Shown here: positions 47,867 through 59,107 of the stretch, one piece after another | Layout of the letters: each line of letters begins with the position of its first letter | Position numbering within the stretch: the stretch's first letter is position 1 | Source: Streptomyces bottropensis ATCC 25435 | GTDB taxonomy: Bacteria > Actinomycetota > Actinomycetes > Streptomycetales > Streptomycetaceae | Assembly (NCBI RefSeq): GCF_000383595.1 | Contig: NZ_KB911581.1 | Location: forward strand, 6,345,519-6,409,518 | Direction of reading: 5' to 3' | DNA: 64,000 bases | The notes under the pieces: model-generated | Told to the model about the DNA's origin: nothing | The model's database searches: none | Seen by the model: only the letters and a program-made list of their open reading frames with translations | Program-made: the position numbers and the translations under genes

Positions 47867-49147
47867 GTGGACCTTTCTCGTAGAGGCTTCCTCCAGGCTG
47901 CCGTGTTCACCGCGGCGGCCTCCGGCCTGACCGTCGGCTGTGGCGGCGACTCGGAATCCGGCGGCACCAAGAACGGCAAGAGCCTCACCATGTGGTACTG
48001 GGGCGGAGCCCTCAGCGACAAGGTGGTCGCCGAGGCCAAGACGCACTTCAAGAGCCAGATCAAGCTGACCAGTTCCTCCATCGGCGGCGACTTCAAGCAG
48101 AAGCTCACCACCACCCTCGCGGCCGGCGGCTCCTCCGTGCCGGACATCACCGGCATCAAGGGCGAGGACATCGCCTCCTTCCTGCCCAACGCCGACCGCT
48201 TCCTCGACCTGAACGACCTGGGCTTCAAGAAGATCTCGTCCCAGTACCTGGAGTGGAAGACCAAGCTCGCCCAGACCGAGGACGGCAAGCAGATCGGCTT
48301 CCCGATCGACATCGGCCCCACCGCGCTCTTCTACCGCGCCGACCAGTTCGACAAGGCGGGGCTGCCCTCCGACCCGGCAAAGGTCGCGGCCGAGGCCAAG
48401 ACCTGGGACGACTACTTCGCGCTCGGCACCGAGCTGAAGAAGGCGCTGCCCGGCACCTTCCTGGTCAACAACATGGGCTCGGTGTTCAACATCGCGGTCG
48501 GCCAGGGCACCAAGCGGTTCATCGACCAGGACAACCACTTCATCGGCGACCAGGACCACATCCGCGCCGCGTGGGACACCGCGGTCCGCGCCTACACCCT
48601 CGGCCTCGACGCCAAGATCAACGACCAGAGCTGGAACGCCGCCGTCGGCAAGAGCCTGACCACCGAACTCGGCGCCGCCTGGCACGCGCTGGACATCGAG
48701 TCGGCGGCCCCGGGCACCAAGGGCAAGTGGCGCGTCTGCGCGACGCCGGGCGGGCCGGCCAACCAGGGCGGCTCCTACCTGACCCTGCCCAAGCAGTGCC
48801 GCAACCCCGAAGAGGCGTTCAAGATCATCAGCTGGATCCTCAGCCCGGACAACAACGCCAAGAGCTACACCGACGCCGCGATCTTCCCCGCCTCCCCGGA
48901 GACCTACGCGATGCCGGCCATGACGGGCCCCGACGCCTTCTTCGGCGGCCAGAAGATCATCGAGGTCTTCGGCCCGGCCGCCGAGGCCATCCCCGTGAGC
49001 TACGAGGCACCCGCCGACTCGGCGGTCATGGCCCCCTTCATGGCCGAGCTGACCAGCATCGAGGCCAAGGGCAAGAAGCCCGACGACGCCTGGAAGGACG
49101 CGGTCTCCCAGGCCAAACAGATCGCCAGGCGGCAGGGGGTGAAGTGA
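47867..49147 (+). CDS. Sugar ABC transporter substrate-binding lipoprotein (Tat-type)
   Basis: 426 residues from GTG 47867 after AGGAG. The N-terminus combines a twin-arginine-like motif (LSRRGFLQAAVF) and a lipobox (LTVGC, C25). The mature protein is an extracellular sugar-binding protein of family 1: TMWYWGGALSDK, LAAGGSSVPDITGIKGED, FPIDIGPTALFYRADQFDKA by position (about 143-162). The ligand is likely an oligosaccharide that yields mannose and galactose units, given the neighbouring glycosidases. The two permease genes follow; a strong hairpin lies just after the stop. Confidence 0.9.
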   Translation: MDLSRRGFLQAAVFTAAASGLTVGCGGDSESGGTKNGKSLTMWYWGGALSDKVVAEAKTHFKSQIKLTSSSIGGDFKQKLTTTLAAGGSSVPDITGIKGEDIASFLPNADRFLDLNDLGFKKISSQYLEWKTKLAQTEDGKQIGFPIDIGPTALFYRADQFDKAGLPSDPAKVAAEAKTWDDYFALGTELKKALPGTFLVNNMGSVFNIAVGQGTKRFIDQDNHFIGDQDHIRAAWDTAVRAYTLGLDAKINDQSWNAAVGKSLTTELGAAWHALDIESAAPGTKGKWRVCATPGGPANQGGSYLTLPKQCRNPEEAFKIISWILSPDNNAKSYTDAAIFPASPETYAMPAMTGPDAFFGGQKIIEVFGPAAEAIPVSYEAPADSAVMAPFMAELTSIEAKGKKPDDAWKDAVSQAKQIARRQGVK

Positions 49148-49148
49148 G

Positions 49149-50156
49149 GTGACGTCACCTCCGGTCACCGGCCCCGCCACGGTGCCTCGGCACCGTGGCG
49201 GGCCGGGCCCGGCCCGTTTCCGCCCGCGGCGCACCCCGCCCGCGGGCGCGGCGCGGCCCGCGCGTCGCGGGGTGCTGTCGTACTGGCGGCAGTACCTGGC
49301 GATCTCGCCCTTCTACCTGATCTTCCTGTCCTTCTCCTTCGTCCCCGTCCTGTACTCGCTGTATCTGTCCTTCCAGCGCTACGACGGCCTGGGCACCAAG
49401 CAGTTCGTGGGCCTGCAGCAGTTCGAGTTCCTGTGGAGCGACCCGGTCTTCTGGCTGTCGATCCGCAACACCCTGGCGATCTGGGTGCTGTCCACCGTGC
49501 CCACCCTCTTCGGCGCCCTGGTGCTGGCGACGCTGCTGCACTCGGTGCGCCGCTTCAAGGGCTTCTACCGCATCGCCCTGTACGTGCCGAACGTGACGTC
49601 GATCGTCGCCGTGGCGATCTTCTTCGGCGCGGTGTTCAGCAACGACTTCGGTCTGGTCAACGCGATCCTGGGCGTGGTCGGCATCTCGCCCGTGCCGTGG
49701 CTGAGCGACCCGTGGCTGATCAAGGTGGTCATCGCGCTGCTGATGACCTGGATGTGGACCGGCTACAACATGATCATCTATCTGGCCGGCCTCCAGGCCA
49801 TCCCGCAGTCGGTCTACGAGGCCGCCCGGATGGACGGTGCCGGTCCGATCCGTACGTTCTTCCAGATCACCATCCCGATCCTGCGGCCGATCATCCTGTT
49901 CACCGTCGTCATCTCGACCATCAACGGTCTGCAGAGCTTCAGCGAACCCCAGGTCCTCTTCGCCAGCAACGCCGCCAACCAGAACCTCGGCGGACCGGGC
50001 CAGGCGGGCCTGACCACGCTGCTGTACTTCTACCAGTCGGCCTTCCTCGACAACGACTACGGCTACGGCGCGGCCATCGTGTGGGCCTTCTTCGTCCTGA
50101 TCATCGTGCTCGTCGTCGTCAACTGGCGGATCGTGCAACGAGGGAGGAAGTCATGA
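49149..50156 (+). CDS. Sugar ABC transporter permease 1 (MalF-like)
   Basis: 335 residues if GTG 49149 is used. Six membrane helices and an EAA loop (YEAARMDGAGPIRTFFQITI). The first 41 residues are a Pro/Arg/Gly-rich stretch encoded across a perfect 14-bp hairpin, and they are unlike usual permease N-termini. GTG 49272 would give a 294-residue protein of normal size starting VLSYWRQYLAIS, although no good Shine-Dalgarno is visible there. The start is therefore uncertain. It overlaps permease 2 by four bases. No ATPase is encoded; streptomycete sugar importers normally share the MsiK ATPase. Confidence 0.88.
   Translation: MTSPPVTGPATVPRHRGGPGPARFRPRRTPPAGAARPARRGVLSYWRQYLAISPFYLIFLSFSFVPVLYSLYLSFQRYDGLGTKQFVGLQQFEFLWSDPVFWLSIRNTLAIWVLSTVPTLFGALVLATLLHSVRRFKGFYRIALYVPNVTSIVAVAIFFGAVFSNDFGLVNAILGVVGISPVPWLSDPWLIKVVIALLMTWMWTGYNMIIYLAGLQAIPQSVYEAARMDGAGPIRTFFQITIPILRPIILFTVVISTINGLQSFSEPQVLFASNAANQNLGGPGQAGLTTLLYFYQSAFLDNDYGYGAAIVWAFFVLIIVLVVVNWRIVQRGRKS
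49173..49202 (+). promoter_or_regulatory. Hairpin between the binding-protein and permease genes
   Basis: Perfect arms CCCGCCACGGTGCC and GGCACCGTGGCGGG with a two-base centre. It lies 26 bp after the binding-protein stop. Such hairpins protect upstream mRNA or cut downstream transcription, giving more binding protein than permease. Whether it is translated depends on the permease start. Confidence 0.6.
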
Positions 50157-51022
50157 CGACAGCCGCCACGCCACGGCCTGCCCCGGCCGCGAAGCGGTCG
50201 CGCCGCCCCAGGGGCCTGTCCCCGCACGTCTTCCTCGGCATCGCCGTCCTGGTCTCGGTCTTCCCGTTCGTGTGGACGATCGTGATGGCGACCAACACCA
50301 CCCGTGACATCTACAAGAGCCCACCGAAGCTGACCTTCGGCTCCCATCTGCTGGAGAACATCCGGGGTGTGCTGCACACGGTCGACTTCTTCGGGTCGAT
50401 GCTCAACACCGTCGTCATCGCGTGCGTCACCACGGCCCTGGTGCTGTTCGTCGACTCCCTGGCGGCCTTCGCCTTCGCCAAGTTCGAGTTCCCCGGGCGC
50501 AGGCTGCTCTTCGGCACGCTGCTGGTGTTCATGATGCTGCCGCTGCAGCTGGCCGTCCTGCCGCAGTTCATCCTGATGTCCGAGCTGGGCTGGGTCGGCA
50601 TGCTCAAGGCACTGGTCTGGCCCGCCCTGTCCAACGCCTTCGGCATCTTCTGGCTCCGCCAGTACATCGAGACCGGTGTGCCCGACGAGCTCCTCGACGC
50701 GGCGCGCATCGACGGCGCCGGCTTCTTCCGGCAGTACTGGAACGTCGCGCTGCCGATGATCAGACCCGCGATGTCCTTCCTCGCCATCTACGCCTTCGTC
50801 GGCGCCTGGAACGACTACGTCTGGCCCCTGATCGTGCTCACCGATCCCCAGCACGTCACGCTCCAGGTGGAGCTGGCCCAGCTCAACGTCGGCCACAACA
50901 CCGACTACAGCATGGTCATGGCCGGGGTCCTGATGGCGTCCCTCCCGCTGGTCGCCGTCTTCGCGATCTTCGCGCGCGGGTTCATCGCGGGCGCCACCGA
51001 GGGCGCCGTACAGGGCAGCTGA
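50153..51022 (+). CDS. Sugar ABC transporter permease 2 (MalG-like)
   Basis: 289 residues from ATG 50153 with AGGGAGG upstream, overlapping the first permease stop. Six membrane helices, MalG-type EAA loop LLDAARIDGAGFFRQYWNVA and the preceding LRQYIETGVPDE, and a C-terminal AIFARGFIAGATEGAVQG, which is the highly conserved end of this permease class. It forms the heterodimeric channel with permease 1. The AP-superfamily phosphodiesterase gene follows after 22 bp, suggesting one long operon from the kinase onward. Confidence 0.92.
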   Translation: MTTAATPRPAPAAKRSRRPRGLSPHVFLGIAVLVSVFPFVWTIVMATNTTRDIYKSPPKLTFGSHLLENIRGVLHTVDFFGSMLNTVVIACVTTALVLFVDSLAAFAFAKFEFPGRRLLFGTLLVFMMLPLQLAVLPQFILMSELGWVGMLKALVWPALSNAFGIFWLRQYIETGVPDELLDAARIDGAGFFRQYWNVALPMIRPAMSFLAIYAFVGAWNDYVWPLIVLTDPQHVTLQVELAQLNVGHNTDYSMVMAGVLMASLPLVAVFAIFARGFIAGATEGAVQGS

Positions 51023-51044
51023 ACCGCTCCCGGGAAGGTGCGAG

Positions 51045-52021
51045 ATGGCGGACCCCGACGGCGCCGGAGGGCCGGGGCGCGGCAAGGTGCTCGTGGTCGG
51101 GATGGACGGGCTGCGCTACGACCGGCTGCCCCTGTCCCGGCCCACGGCGGGCCCGCCCCGCCCGCCGGCCACGGCGCCCGTGCTGCACGGCCTGATGGCC
51201 GCGGGCACCCACGGCAGCAGCCTGCTGCCCTACGGCGAGGTGGACGGCCGGGCCGAAGGCGGACCGTCCACCAGCATGGCCTACACCGACTCCGGTCCCG
51301 GCTGGTCCAGCGTGCTGACCGGGGTGTGGCCCGACCGGCACGGCGTGAGCGGCAACGACTTCGCCGGCGCCGACTACGCCCGCCACCCCGACTTCCTCAG
51401 CCGTGCCGCCACCGCGCGGCGCGGACTGCGGACGGCGGCCGTGGTGTCCTGGCCGGAGCTGGTGCGCCGGGGCACCCTCGGCCCGGCCGTCGGCATGCGC
51501 GTGGTGCACGACGGCGAGTCGGGCGGGTACGAGGACGCGGACCGCCTCGTCGCCGACACCGCCGAGCGCTGGCTCACCGAGGACGACCCGGACGCCCTGT
51601 TCGTGTACTTCGGCGCCACCGACGAGGCCGGCCACTCGGCGGGCCCCCTCGGTCCCGCGTACGACCGGGCGCTGCTCGCCCAGGACGCCCACCTCGGACG
51701 GCTGCTCGACGCGATCGCGGCCCGCCGCCGCGACACCCGCCGCGCGGACGAGCGCTGGACGGTCCTGGTCACCACCGACCACGGGCACCTCGACACCGGC
51801 GGCCACGGCGGCGACACCCGCGCCGAGCGCGAGGTGTTCGTGATCCTCGCCGAGCCCGGTGCGCCCGCCGGTACCCGGCTGGACGCGCCACGCCTCGTCG
51901 ACCTCGCCCCCACCGTCCTGGACCGGCTCGGCATCCCCGTCGACCCCGCCTGGGGCCTGCGGGGCCGTGTCCTGCCCCGGCCGGCCGCCTCCCCCTCCTC
52001 GCCCCCAACCCCGGAACGGTC

Positions 52022-52025
<4 letters not shown>
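51045..52025 (+). CDS. Alkaline-phosphatase-superfamily nucleotide pyrophosphatase/phosphodiesterase-like enzyme
   Basis: 326 residues. Two-metal alkaline-phosphatase fold: VLVVGMDGLRYDRL (first metal Asp), the nucleophile segment GPGWSSVLTGVWPDRHGV, FGATDEAGHSAGPLG (Asp and His) and TTDHGHLDTGGHGG (Asp-His and His). It matches the type I phosphodiesterase/nucleotide pyrophosphatase branch. No signal peptide, so it works in the cytosol. It could cut phosphodiesters on imported sugars, for example sugar-phosphate-sugar links. It overlaps the GH2 gene by four bases, so its product probably acts with the galactosidase. Confidence 0.85.
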
Positions 52026-54979
<2,954 letters not shown>

Positions 54980-55004
54980 CCCACGAACCCTCTACGGAGT
55001 AACT

Positions 55005-56837
55005 GTGTGCACCTCGCACGAACCGGGGCAGGAGTCTGCCCACGCCCACTCGGGCAGACGCAACTTCCTGCGCGCCACGGCCCTGCTGGGCGCGGCGGCG
55101 ACCGTCGCGCTGCCCACCGCCACGGCACAGGCGGCACCCCGGCGCCCGAAGCCCGACCCCGGAAGCCGCCGCTTCACGCTCGCCGTCATGCCCGACACCC
55201 AGTACCTCTTCGACGGACCGAGCATCGACGACAAGCCCGTCGAGGCGTCCCTGAAGTACCTCCTGGAGCACGGTGAGGAGGAGAACATCGTGTTCCTGTC
55301 CCACCTCGGCGACCTCACCCAGAACGGCACCGCGCGGGAGACCGCGGCGATCGGCGGCGCGTTCCGGCTGCTCGACCGCAAGGGCGTCGGCTACAGCGTC
55401 CTCGCGGGCAACCACGACGTGCGCTCCTCCACCGACGACCAGCGGGGTCCGACTCCGTACCTCGACGAGTTCGGGCCGGACCGTTTCGAGGGCCGGCCCA
55501 CCTTCGGCGGGGCCTCGCCGGACGGCTACAACTCCTTCCACCTGTTCGAGGCGGGCGGCCGGGAGTGGATGGTGCTCGCCCTGGACTGGCGGCTGTCCGC
55601 GAAGGGGTTCGCCTGGGCGAAGGACGTCCTGGCCCGGCATCCGAGGACCCCGGTGGTCCTCACCACGCACGAGCTGGTCGACGGGGACGACTCCCTCTCC
55701 CCCTACGGGCGGACGCTGTGGGACCGACTGGTCAAGGACCACGACCAGATCTTCCTCACCCTCAACGGGCACTACTGGCCGGCGGCGCGCGCGACGCGGA
55801 AGAACACCGCTGACAACGATGTCCACCTGCATCTCACGAACTACCAGAACCGCTACTTCGGCGGTGCGGCGATGATCCGCCTCTACCGTTTCGACCTCGA
55901 CCGCAACACCATCGACGTGGAGACGGTCTCCCCGTGGATCCTGGGCCGGGCCGCCGAGGGGCTCAACGAGCTGGAGCGGCAGGAGAGCGAACTCACCGGC
56001 GACGCCGACCGGTTCACGGTCGAGATCGACTTCGACAAGCGGTTCGCCGGCTTCGCGCCGGTGCCCGCGCGGCCGTCGCGGCCGGTCGCGCGGATGCTGG
56101 TGCCGGGCACGGTCGCGTACTGGCGCTTCGACGGGCAGGAGGACGGAGCGGCCGTCGGCGGCAGGGTCCGTGACCGCTCGGGCCACGGCAACGATCTCGC
56201 TCTGGTCACCGTGGGCGGCGGCACGCTCACCTGGTCCGCCGACCACCACCCCGACCAGCCCGGCCACGGCAGCCTGGAGTTCCACGGCGGCAAGCCCCCG
56301 CTGAAGGGCGCGTATCTGCGGACGGTCGACGGAGCGCCGCTGAACTCCGAGACGTTCAGGGACGGTTACACCATCGAGGCGTTCTACCGGCTGCCCGCCG
56401 ACTGGAACCCCTCGAACCACGCCTGGGCGGGCCTCCTCGGGCGGACCGGCACGGGCGGCGCGGCGGGCAAGAGTGCCGACGACCCCGACGAGCCGCTGGC
56501 CACGCTGTCGCTCTCGAACGACCGGGAGCCGCAGTGGGCGGTGCGCCCGCTCGACCAGCAGGGCATCGCGACCAACTGGGGGCAGGAGACCCCACTGGAG
56601 ACGTGGTGGCACCTCGCCGTCGTCAACGACGGCAAGCGCACCACGCTCTACGTCCAGGGCTGCCCGGTCGTGCGCAACCCCAAGGCGAGGGCCGTCGGGC
56701 TGACCTCGGTCGGACTGCCGTGGATCCTCGGCGGCTACGAGTACGCCGGGAAGATCGACCAGATCCTGCACGGGCGTCTCGGTGACGTCCGCATCGTCGC
56801 ACGGGCTCTGCCCGTCGAGTCGTTCATGAACCACTGA
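55005..56837 (+). CDS. Tat-exported metallophosphoesterase with C-terminal LamG domain
   Basis: 610 residues from GTG 55005 with GGAG five bases upstream. Twin-arginine signal peptide (HSGRRNFLRATALLGAAA) and AQAA cleavage region. Calcineurin-like phosphoesterase domain at about 55-300 with MPDTQYL, LSHLGDLTQNG, VLAGNHDVR, LTTHELV and LNGHYW, matching the metal-binding set. Residues about 375-605 form a LamG/concanavalin-like domain (VAYWRFDG ... LEFHGGKPP ... TIEAFYRL ... WWHLAVVNDG), usually a glycan-binding module. It is secreted and probably acts on a phosphate-bearing glycan or phosphodiester at the cell surface. Confidence 0.88.
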   Translation: MCTSHEPGQESAHAHSGRRNFLRATALLGAAATVALPTATAQAAPRRPKPDPGSRRFTLAVMPDTQYLFDGPSIDDKPVEASLKYLLEHGEEENIVFLSHLGDLTQNGTARETAAIGGAFRLLDRKGVGYSVLAGNHDVRSSTDDQRGPTPYLDEFGPDRFEGRPTFGGASPDGYNSFHLFEAGGREWMVLALDWRLSAKGFAWAKDVLARHPRTPVVLTTHELVDGDDSLSPYGRTLWDRLVKDHDQIFLTLNGHYWPAARATRKNTADNDVHLHLTNYQNRYFGGAAMIRLYRFDLDRNTIDVETVSPWILGRAAEGLNELERQESELTGDADRFTVEIDFDKRFAGFAPVPARPSRPVARMLVPGTVAYWRFDGQEDGAAVGGRVRDRSGHGNDLALVTVGGGTLTWSADHHPDQPGHGSLEFHGGKPPLKGAYLRTVDGAPLNSETFRDGYTIEAFYRLPADWNPSNHAWAGLLGRTGTGGAAGKSADDPDEPLATLSLSNDREPQWAVRPLDQQGIATNWGQETPLETWWHLAVVNDGKRTTLYVQGCPVVRNPKARAVGLTSVGLPWILGGYEYAGKIDQILHGRLGDVRIVARALPVESFMNH

Positions 56838-56860
56838 GACGCGAAGGAAGAACACCGATC

Positions 56861-58549
56861 ATGTCCGACCTCTCCGGCACACCCGAGCAACAGCTGCCCA
56901 CCTGGGCCGATCCGTCCGTCTCCGCCACCGACCTCGACGCACAGGGGGTGTCGCGCCGTGGGCTCCTGCGCGGCGCGGGCCTGTTCGGCGCCGCGTTCGC
57001 GATGGGCTCCGCGGGCGCCCTCGCGGCACCGGCCTCCGCCGCCTCCCGCCCCTACGGCGGCGAGGACCCGCGCCTCGCCTACCTCGTCGGCGACCACCAC
57101 ATCCACACCGTCTACAGCCACGACGCCAAGTACACGTTCTCCCAACTGGCCGCCGCGGGCGCGAAGTACGGCCTCGACTGGATGGTGTTCACCGAGCACT
57201 CCAACTTCGGGCACGCCGACTTCGGGGCCGCGCTGGAGCACAAGGAGATCCTGAAGGCACGGGCCGAGAACCCCCGGCAGCTGATCTTCCAGGGCCTGGA
57301 GTGGTACATCCCGGCCGCCGAGCACTGCACGGTCTTCACGACGCCCGGCCGGAACGAGGTCGACCTCCTCACCCGCTTCGAGCGCGCCTACGACGGCAAG
57401 CTGCTGAACTACACGGACGGTTCCGCGGGCGGCGCGGACACCGCCCGCAACGAGGCGCACGCGGTGAACGCGATCAAGTGGCTGGCCGAGCAACGCCGTT
57501 CCGGCTACGTGGACGACGTGCTGGTCCTCGCCAACCACCCGTTGCGCCTCGGCATCGACTCCCCGCACGAGCTGCGCAACTGGCGGGACGCTGCCCCCGA
57601 GATCATGATCGGCATGGAGGGCGCGCCGGGCGCCCAGGGCGCGGCGCTCCCCGGCTGGCGGGGGGCCACCTCGATACGCGGCGAGTACGAGAACAAGCCG
57701 TCGGCCCAGTCCTGGCCCGGTTACCCGGCGCAGGCGTTCCTCACGTACGGCGGTTTCGACTGGGCGACGGCGACGGTGGGCGGCCTCTGGGACGCCATGC
57801 TGGCCGAGGGCAGGCTGTTCTCGATCACCACCAACTCCGACGCCCACCGGATCGTCTTCGACACCTGGAGGAACGGCGACTGGCCGGCCGGGCAGAACTT
57901 CGACAACACCGGCAAGCTGCCGGACCCGGTGAACACCGACGCCCCGCAGCCCGGCAGCGACTTCTGGCCCGGCCAGTTCAGCCGCACCCACGTGGGCGTG
58001 ACCCGCTACGGGTACCGCGCGGTGATGAGGGGCCTGCGCGAGGGCCGTGTCTGGGTCGACCACGGCCATCTGCTCGACGGCCTCGACGTCCGCGTGAAGC
58101 GGGACCGCAGCCCCGGCCGGGGCGTCACGCTGGGCGGCCGGCTGCGGGTCCGCAAGGGCGAGAAGCTCACCCTGGAGGTGACCGTGACGAGCGCGTCGCG
58201 CCCCAACGCCCAGGGAATCCTGCCCGAGTTGGCCCATGTCGACGTCATCCGGGGCGCGGTGCGCGGCCCGGTGACCGACCGGGACGCCTGGCAGGCCCCC
58301 GCCACCAAGGTCGTCCACACGAAGGACGTGAGCGGCCGCAAGGGCACGTACACCCTGCGCATCCCGGTCACGGCCGGGGACGAGTCCTTCTACCTCCGTC
58401 TGCGGGGCAGTGACGGCAGGCGCAACGGGGCGGGTCACCTGGGCGCGTCCGTGGACCCGCACGGCCCGATCCCGCACGCGCCGGGCGACGGGAACCCGTG
58501 GGAGGACACGTGGTTCTACTCCAACCCGGTGTTCGTGGACATACGGTGA
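56861..58549 (+). CDS. Tat-exported PHP-domain phosphoesterase-like protein
   Basis: 562 residues from ATG 56861. Twin-arginine signal (GVSRRGLLRGAGLFG) and an ASA-type cleavage region near residue 60. The PHP domain follows: VGDHHIHTVYSHDAKYT supplies the HxH and later His/Asp ligands, MVFTEHSNFGHADFG the next, and NSDAHR near residue 327. The C-terminal 170 residues carry a beta-rich domain. PHP proteins hydrolyse phosphoesters; exported ones are less usual. It is the last gene of the carbohydrate operon, and a strong hairpin follows. A role on phosphorylated glycans is inferred from context. Confidence 0.87.
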   Translation: MSDLSGTPEQQLPTWADPSVSATDLDAQGVSRRGLLRGAGLFGAAFAMGSAGALAAPASAASRPYGGEDPRLAYLVGDHHIHTVYSHDAKYTFSQLAAAGAKYGLDWMVFTEHSNFGHADFGAALEHKEILKARAENPRQLIFQGLEWYIPAAEHCTVFTTPGRNEVDLLTRFERAYDGKLLNYTDGSAGGADTARNEAHAVNAIKWLAEQRRSGYVDDVLVLANHPLRLGIDSPHELRNWRDAAPEIMIGMEGAPGAQGAALPGWRGATSIRGEYENKPSAQSWPGYPAQAFLTYGGFDWATATVGGLWDAMLAEGRLFSITTNSDAHRIVFDTWRNGDWPAGQNFDNTGKLPDPVNTDAPQPGSDFWPGQFSRTHVGVTRYGYRAVMRGLREGRVWVDHGHLLDGLDVRVKRDRSPGRGVTLGGRLRVRKGEKLTLEVTVTSASRPNAQGILPELAHVDVIRGAVRGPVTDRDAWQAPATKVVHTKDVSGRKGTYTLRIPVTAGDESFYLRLRGSDGRRNGAGHLGASVDPHGPIPHAPGDGNPWEDTWFYSNPVFVDIR

Positions 58550-58565
58550 ACACCAGGGCCTGACA

Positions 58566-58619
58566 GGGCGTTGGGGGAACCGCGTGACCGCCAGGACGGT
58601 CCCACGGTTCCCCACGCCC
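58566..58619. terminator. Hairpin terminator at the end of the carbohydrate operon
   Basis: GGGCGTTGGGGGAACCG (58566-58582) pairs with CGGTTCCCCACGCCC (58605-58619) apart from two bulged bases; the intervening bases can pair further. It separates the convergent PHP and MaoC genes. Confidence 0.7.
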
Positions 58620-58621
58620 CC

Positions 58622-59077
58622 CTACGCGTAGAACCTGGACAGGCTCTGCAGCACGGCCGCCGGCTTGGCCGCGCCCTCGATCTCGATCGTGCCGTCGACG
58701 GTGATCTGCACCCCGCCCGGCACGTCCTCCACCGAGGCCAGCCGGCCGACGAGGCGGATCTTGGACCCCACCTTGACCGGCGAGGGGAACCGCACCTTGT
58801 TCAGGCCGTAGTTGACCTTCGTCGACACACCCTCGACGTCCAGCAGTTCGGTGAACAGCGGGATGAACAGCGACAGGGTCAGGTAGCCGTGGGCGATCGG
58901 CGCGCCGAAGGGGCCCTCGGCCGCCTTCTCGGGGTCGACGTGGATCCACTGGTGGTCCCCGGTCGCGTCGGCGAAGGTGTCGATGCGCTCCTGGGTGACC
59001 TCGATCCACTCGCTGGTGCCGAGGTCGCTGCCCGCGAGCTTCTTCAGCTCGTCGATGCCGTTCACGGTGATGCTCAT
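58622..59077 (-). CDS. MaoC-like (R)-specific enoyl-CoA hydratase (CouM-type role)
   Basis: 151 residues from ATG 59077. Hot-dog fold hydratase with the catalytic Asp and His in ATGDHQWIHVDPEKA and the following GPFGAPIAHGYLTLSL. Last gene of the minus-strand SDR/hydrolase/CoA-ligase operon. In the side-chain-shortening route for p-hydroxycinnamates described in Rhodococcus (cou genes), an enoyl-CoA hydratase adds water to the cinnamoyl-CoA double bond. That assignment fits the operon content but is inferred; MaoC proteins also work in other acyl-CoA pathways. Confidence 0.87.
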   Translation of the reverse strand: MSITVNGIDELKKLAGSDLGTSEWIEVTQERIDTFADATGDHQWIHVDPEKAAEGPFGAPIAHGYLTLSLFIPLFTELLDVEGVSTKVNYGLNKVRFPSPVKVGSKIRLVGRLASVEDVPGGVQITVDGTIEIEGAAKPAAVLQSLSRFYA

Positions 59078-59107
59078 GGGGCGTTCCTTGTCTGGGAGTG
59101 GGTGCGT

